A DNA stretch of 64,000 nt from Sycobia sp. Sy_11. Lineage: Eukaryota; Arthropoda; Insecta; Hymenoptera; Epichrysomallidae. The translations under genes and the position numbers were made by a program. The stretch's first letter is position 1, and each line of letters starts with the position of its first letter. The stretch covers positions 2,584,001 to 2,648,000 of the forward strand of contig JACCIC010000048.1 of NCBI GenBank assembly GCA_018907035.1. Reading direction: 5' to 3'. The notes under the pieces are model-generated. The model was not told the DNA's origin. It was given only the letters and a program-made list of their open reading frames with translations, and did not search any database. Positions 61,080 through 64,000 of this stretch are shown here, piece by piece.

Positions 61080-62800
61080 CTGAGACGATTGGTCGGCCGT
61101 ATTTATTCGCTTCATCAATCATTAGCAGTCTTCTATAGATGGACGAAATCAGCATCCCGCCGGGACTATCAGGGAATATTACTTCAGCGGGGCTGTTAGT
61201 TAGCCTCTGTAGCTCCTCTTCCTATGACATTATCCTACGTCCCCCATCCACACGAGTGATCAGGGGTTCGGTGTTTATCCTCTGCAAATTAAAAATAGAA
61301 TCAGTTAGCCTAATTCATTCTGGGCCATTCGCCTAATTCTATCGGCATTTCTAAGTTTGGTCATCACTTCTTTTGCGAAACTGGCTACTGGCTTCCAATT
61401 TTCAGCAGATTTCAGCATTATTGATATAATGCTCTCTGGTCTTATCGGCTTATTAATGGTGTTAATCAATTACGCACGTTGTGTTCTAAAACGGGGGCAG
61501 CTCACTAATATATGCTCTGCATCCTCAACCAACGTTGGACATATGGGGCAGGAGTCATTATTATCCAGGTGAAAACGATGGAAATAGAACCTAAAACAAC
61601 CATGTCCAATTAGCAACTGGGTTAGGTGGAAATCTAGTTCCCCGTGTTTCCTATTGATCCATCTTTGTATGTCTGGGAGGATACGATAAGTCCATCGCCC
61701 TTTGTTAGAATCATTCCATCGTTTTTGCCAAATTTCTATAGAACGATGATGTTCCACGTTTTTAGCACCTTGTAGAGAATCCACTGCGGCCTTACATACA
61801 TTGTGCAGCCTAGCCAGCTCATTTGCAGCTAATCGAAAGGAAGAACCAGGTACTCCGAACTCTTTAAGAGAATTCATAATATAAGACCAGCGCGCTGAAT
61901 TAAAGGCATTCTTGGCATCTAGAGCGACAATGGCACAATACTTTTTAGTGCCACCTTTCCATCTCTTACCACTGATTGTATTTCTTGCGGCACATACTAC
62001 CAGTTCAATAGCATCGACTGTTGATTTTGATTTCCGAAATCCAAATTGGCGTGAGGATAAACCGTGCAATCCTTCAGTGAATGCTTTCAGTCGGCTACAT
62101 ATTATTTTTTCAAATATTTTACCTACCGAATCGAGCATACATAATGGCCTGTAGGATGATGGATCATCAAGTGGCTTATTGCCCTTAGGTAACAGAACTA
62201 ACCTTTGAGTTTTCCAGCAGTCAGGAAAAATACCCTGAAGAAACAAGGATTATATACTTTTAGAAATATAGATGGGTTCTTCTGTATCGCCAACTTAATT
62301 GCAGCATTAGGGATACCATCAGGGCCAGAGGCAGCACTGTCTCTAATGTTAACGTCGGCATTATGTAACTCCTTTTCTTTTATAGGATGTAGATCATCAG
62401 AGTGTTGCGTGCGCAGTACAGTCCCTTGGGTGTCATTGGGAAAGAGAGCGGAAACAATCTTTATATCAGTACCGTACTAGTGGGTTGCATTGGTGCCCTA
62501 CTCAATCGTGCCATGACTATTTTGTATGGTCGTCCTCATAAGTCATTGTTGGCCTCTGCGCACAGTTCAAGCCAGCATCGACGCTTGCTTGCCTTAACGG
62601 CCTTGACAAACGCTCTTTGTGTTTCTTTGAATAAACTATTAAACGTATCACGGTGGATGCGGACTCTTTGGGCAAGTGCATGATGAAATTGCTTGCGCAA
62701 TTCTGCAATTTCATTTGCCCACCAGTAAACAGATTGACGATGTTTAAATCCGCTCTTAGACCTAGTCATCGACGCATCGCATGCTTCAGTGATATGCTTC
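61080..62800 (-). mobile_element. R1/I-group non-LTR retrotransposon remnant
   Basis: Reverse strand: pre-RT region, RT fingers and first palm motif, then an internal deletion, the C-terminal zinc-finger end and a 3' region to about 61130..61080. The 5' side ends in a (GT)n tract (62810..62920). No poly-A or target duplication could be fixed. Wording of the motifs fits the R1 clade better than Jockey, but the clade is not certain. Confidence 0.75.
61370..62765 (-). pseudogene. Broken ORF2 of the R1/I-group element
   Basis: 62765..62520 carries VYWWANEIAELRKQ and SKRRCWLELC (pre-RT). 62480..62250 reads SAASGPDGIPNAAIKLAI. After a frameshift near 62245, the frame 62246..61470 gives FPDCWKTQRLVLLPKG, SYRPLCMLDSVGKIFEKII, RQFGFRKSKSTVDAI and LDAKNAFNSARW (motif A). 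The next palm motifs, including the YxDD box, are missing: about 45 residues later the frame is already in the C-terminal part with HGCFRFYFHRF and a C-x2-C...H-x4-C finger. The deletion is in frame. It is inactive. Confidence 0.8.
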
Positions 62801-62807
62801 ATGAGTG

Positions 62808-64000
<1,193 letters not shown>

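Overview
The window is eukaryotic and almost certainly from an insect, most likely a hymenopteran such as an ant, although the species cannot be read from the sequence. It is strongly AT-rich and packed with (TA)n, (GA/CT)n and (GT/CA)n microsatellites and with decayed retroelements. It holds one clear host gene: a 15-exon orthologue of VPS15/PIK3R4, the regulatory pseudokinase subunit of the class III PI3-kinase (VPS34) complex, with its coding sequence at 48445..56422 on the plus strand.

Layout. 1..14400 is nested mobile DNA: a Penelope-like element (PLE) fragment, a Ty3/gypsy pol end and probable LTR, and several copies of an unclassified interspersed family (called family E here) that carries a 60-bp minisatellite. 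Jockey-clade non-LTR elements are inserted in family E copies, and a PLE tail sits in the microsatellite tail of one copy. 14400..25670 is mostly unique AT-rich sequence with microsatellites and two PLE-derived fragments. 25670..28080 is a rearranged PLE (reverse transcriptase and GIY-YIG endonuclease parts) joined to a mariner remnant. 30481..31346 and 37471..38361 are two direct copies of an unknown ~0.9-kb repeat. Between them, at 33375..35557, lies a PLE inverted dimer flanked by a 14-bp target site duplication. 38860..46640 contains a BEL/Pao remnant, more family E copies, and a Jockey element (ORF1 plus RT) whose end is fused to another PLE. 47186..47612 is a family E tail. VPS15 follows, with its 3' UTR running to about 57620. 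59490..60020 is a PLE fragment with a tRNA-like insert, and 61080..62790 is a broken R1/I-group non-LTR element.

The most notable signals are as follows. (1) PLE copies carry a recognisable hammerhead-ribozyme core in the 3' UTR. (2) Two separate PLE loci share exactly the same inverted-dimer centre, and one has flanking target duplications, which suggests the rearranged form itself moved or was copied. (3) Family E has a uniform 60-bp internal minisatellite and tandem and inverted copy junctions. (4) A 0.9-kb direct repeat holds a 12-bp-arm palindrome. All transposon coding regions seen are truncated or carry stops or frameshifts, so no intact autonomous element is present. Apart from VPS15, no other host protein-coding gene could be supported.
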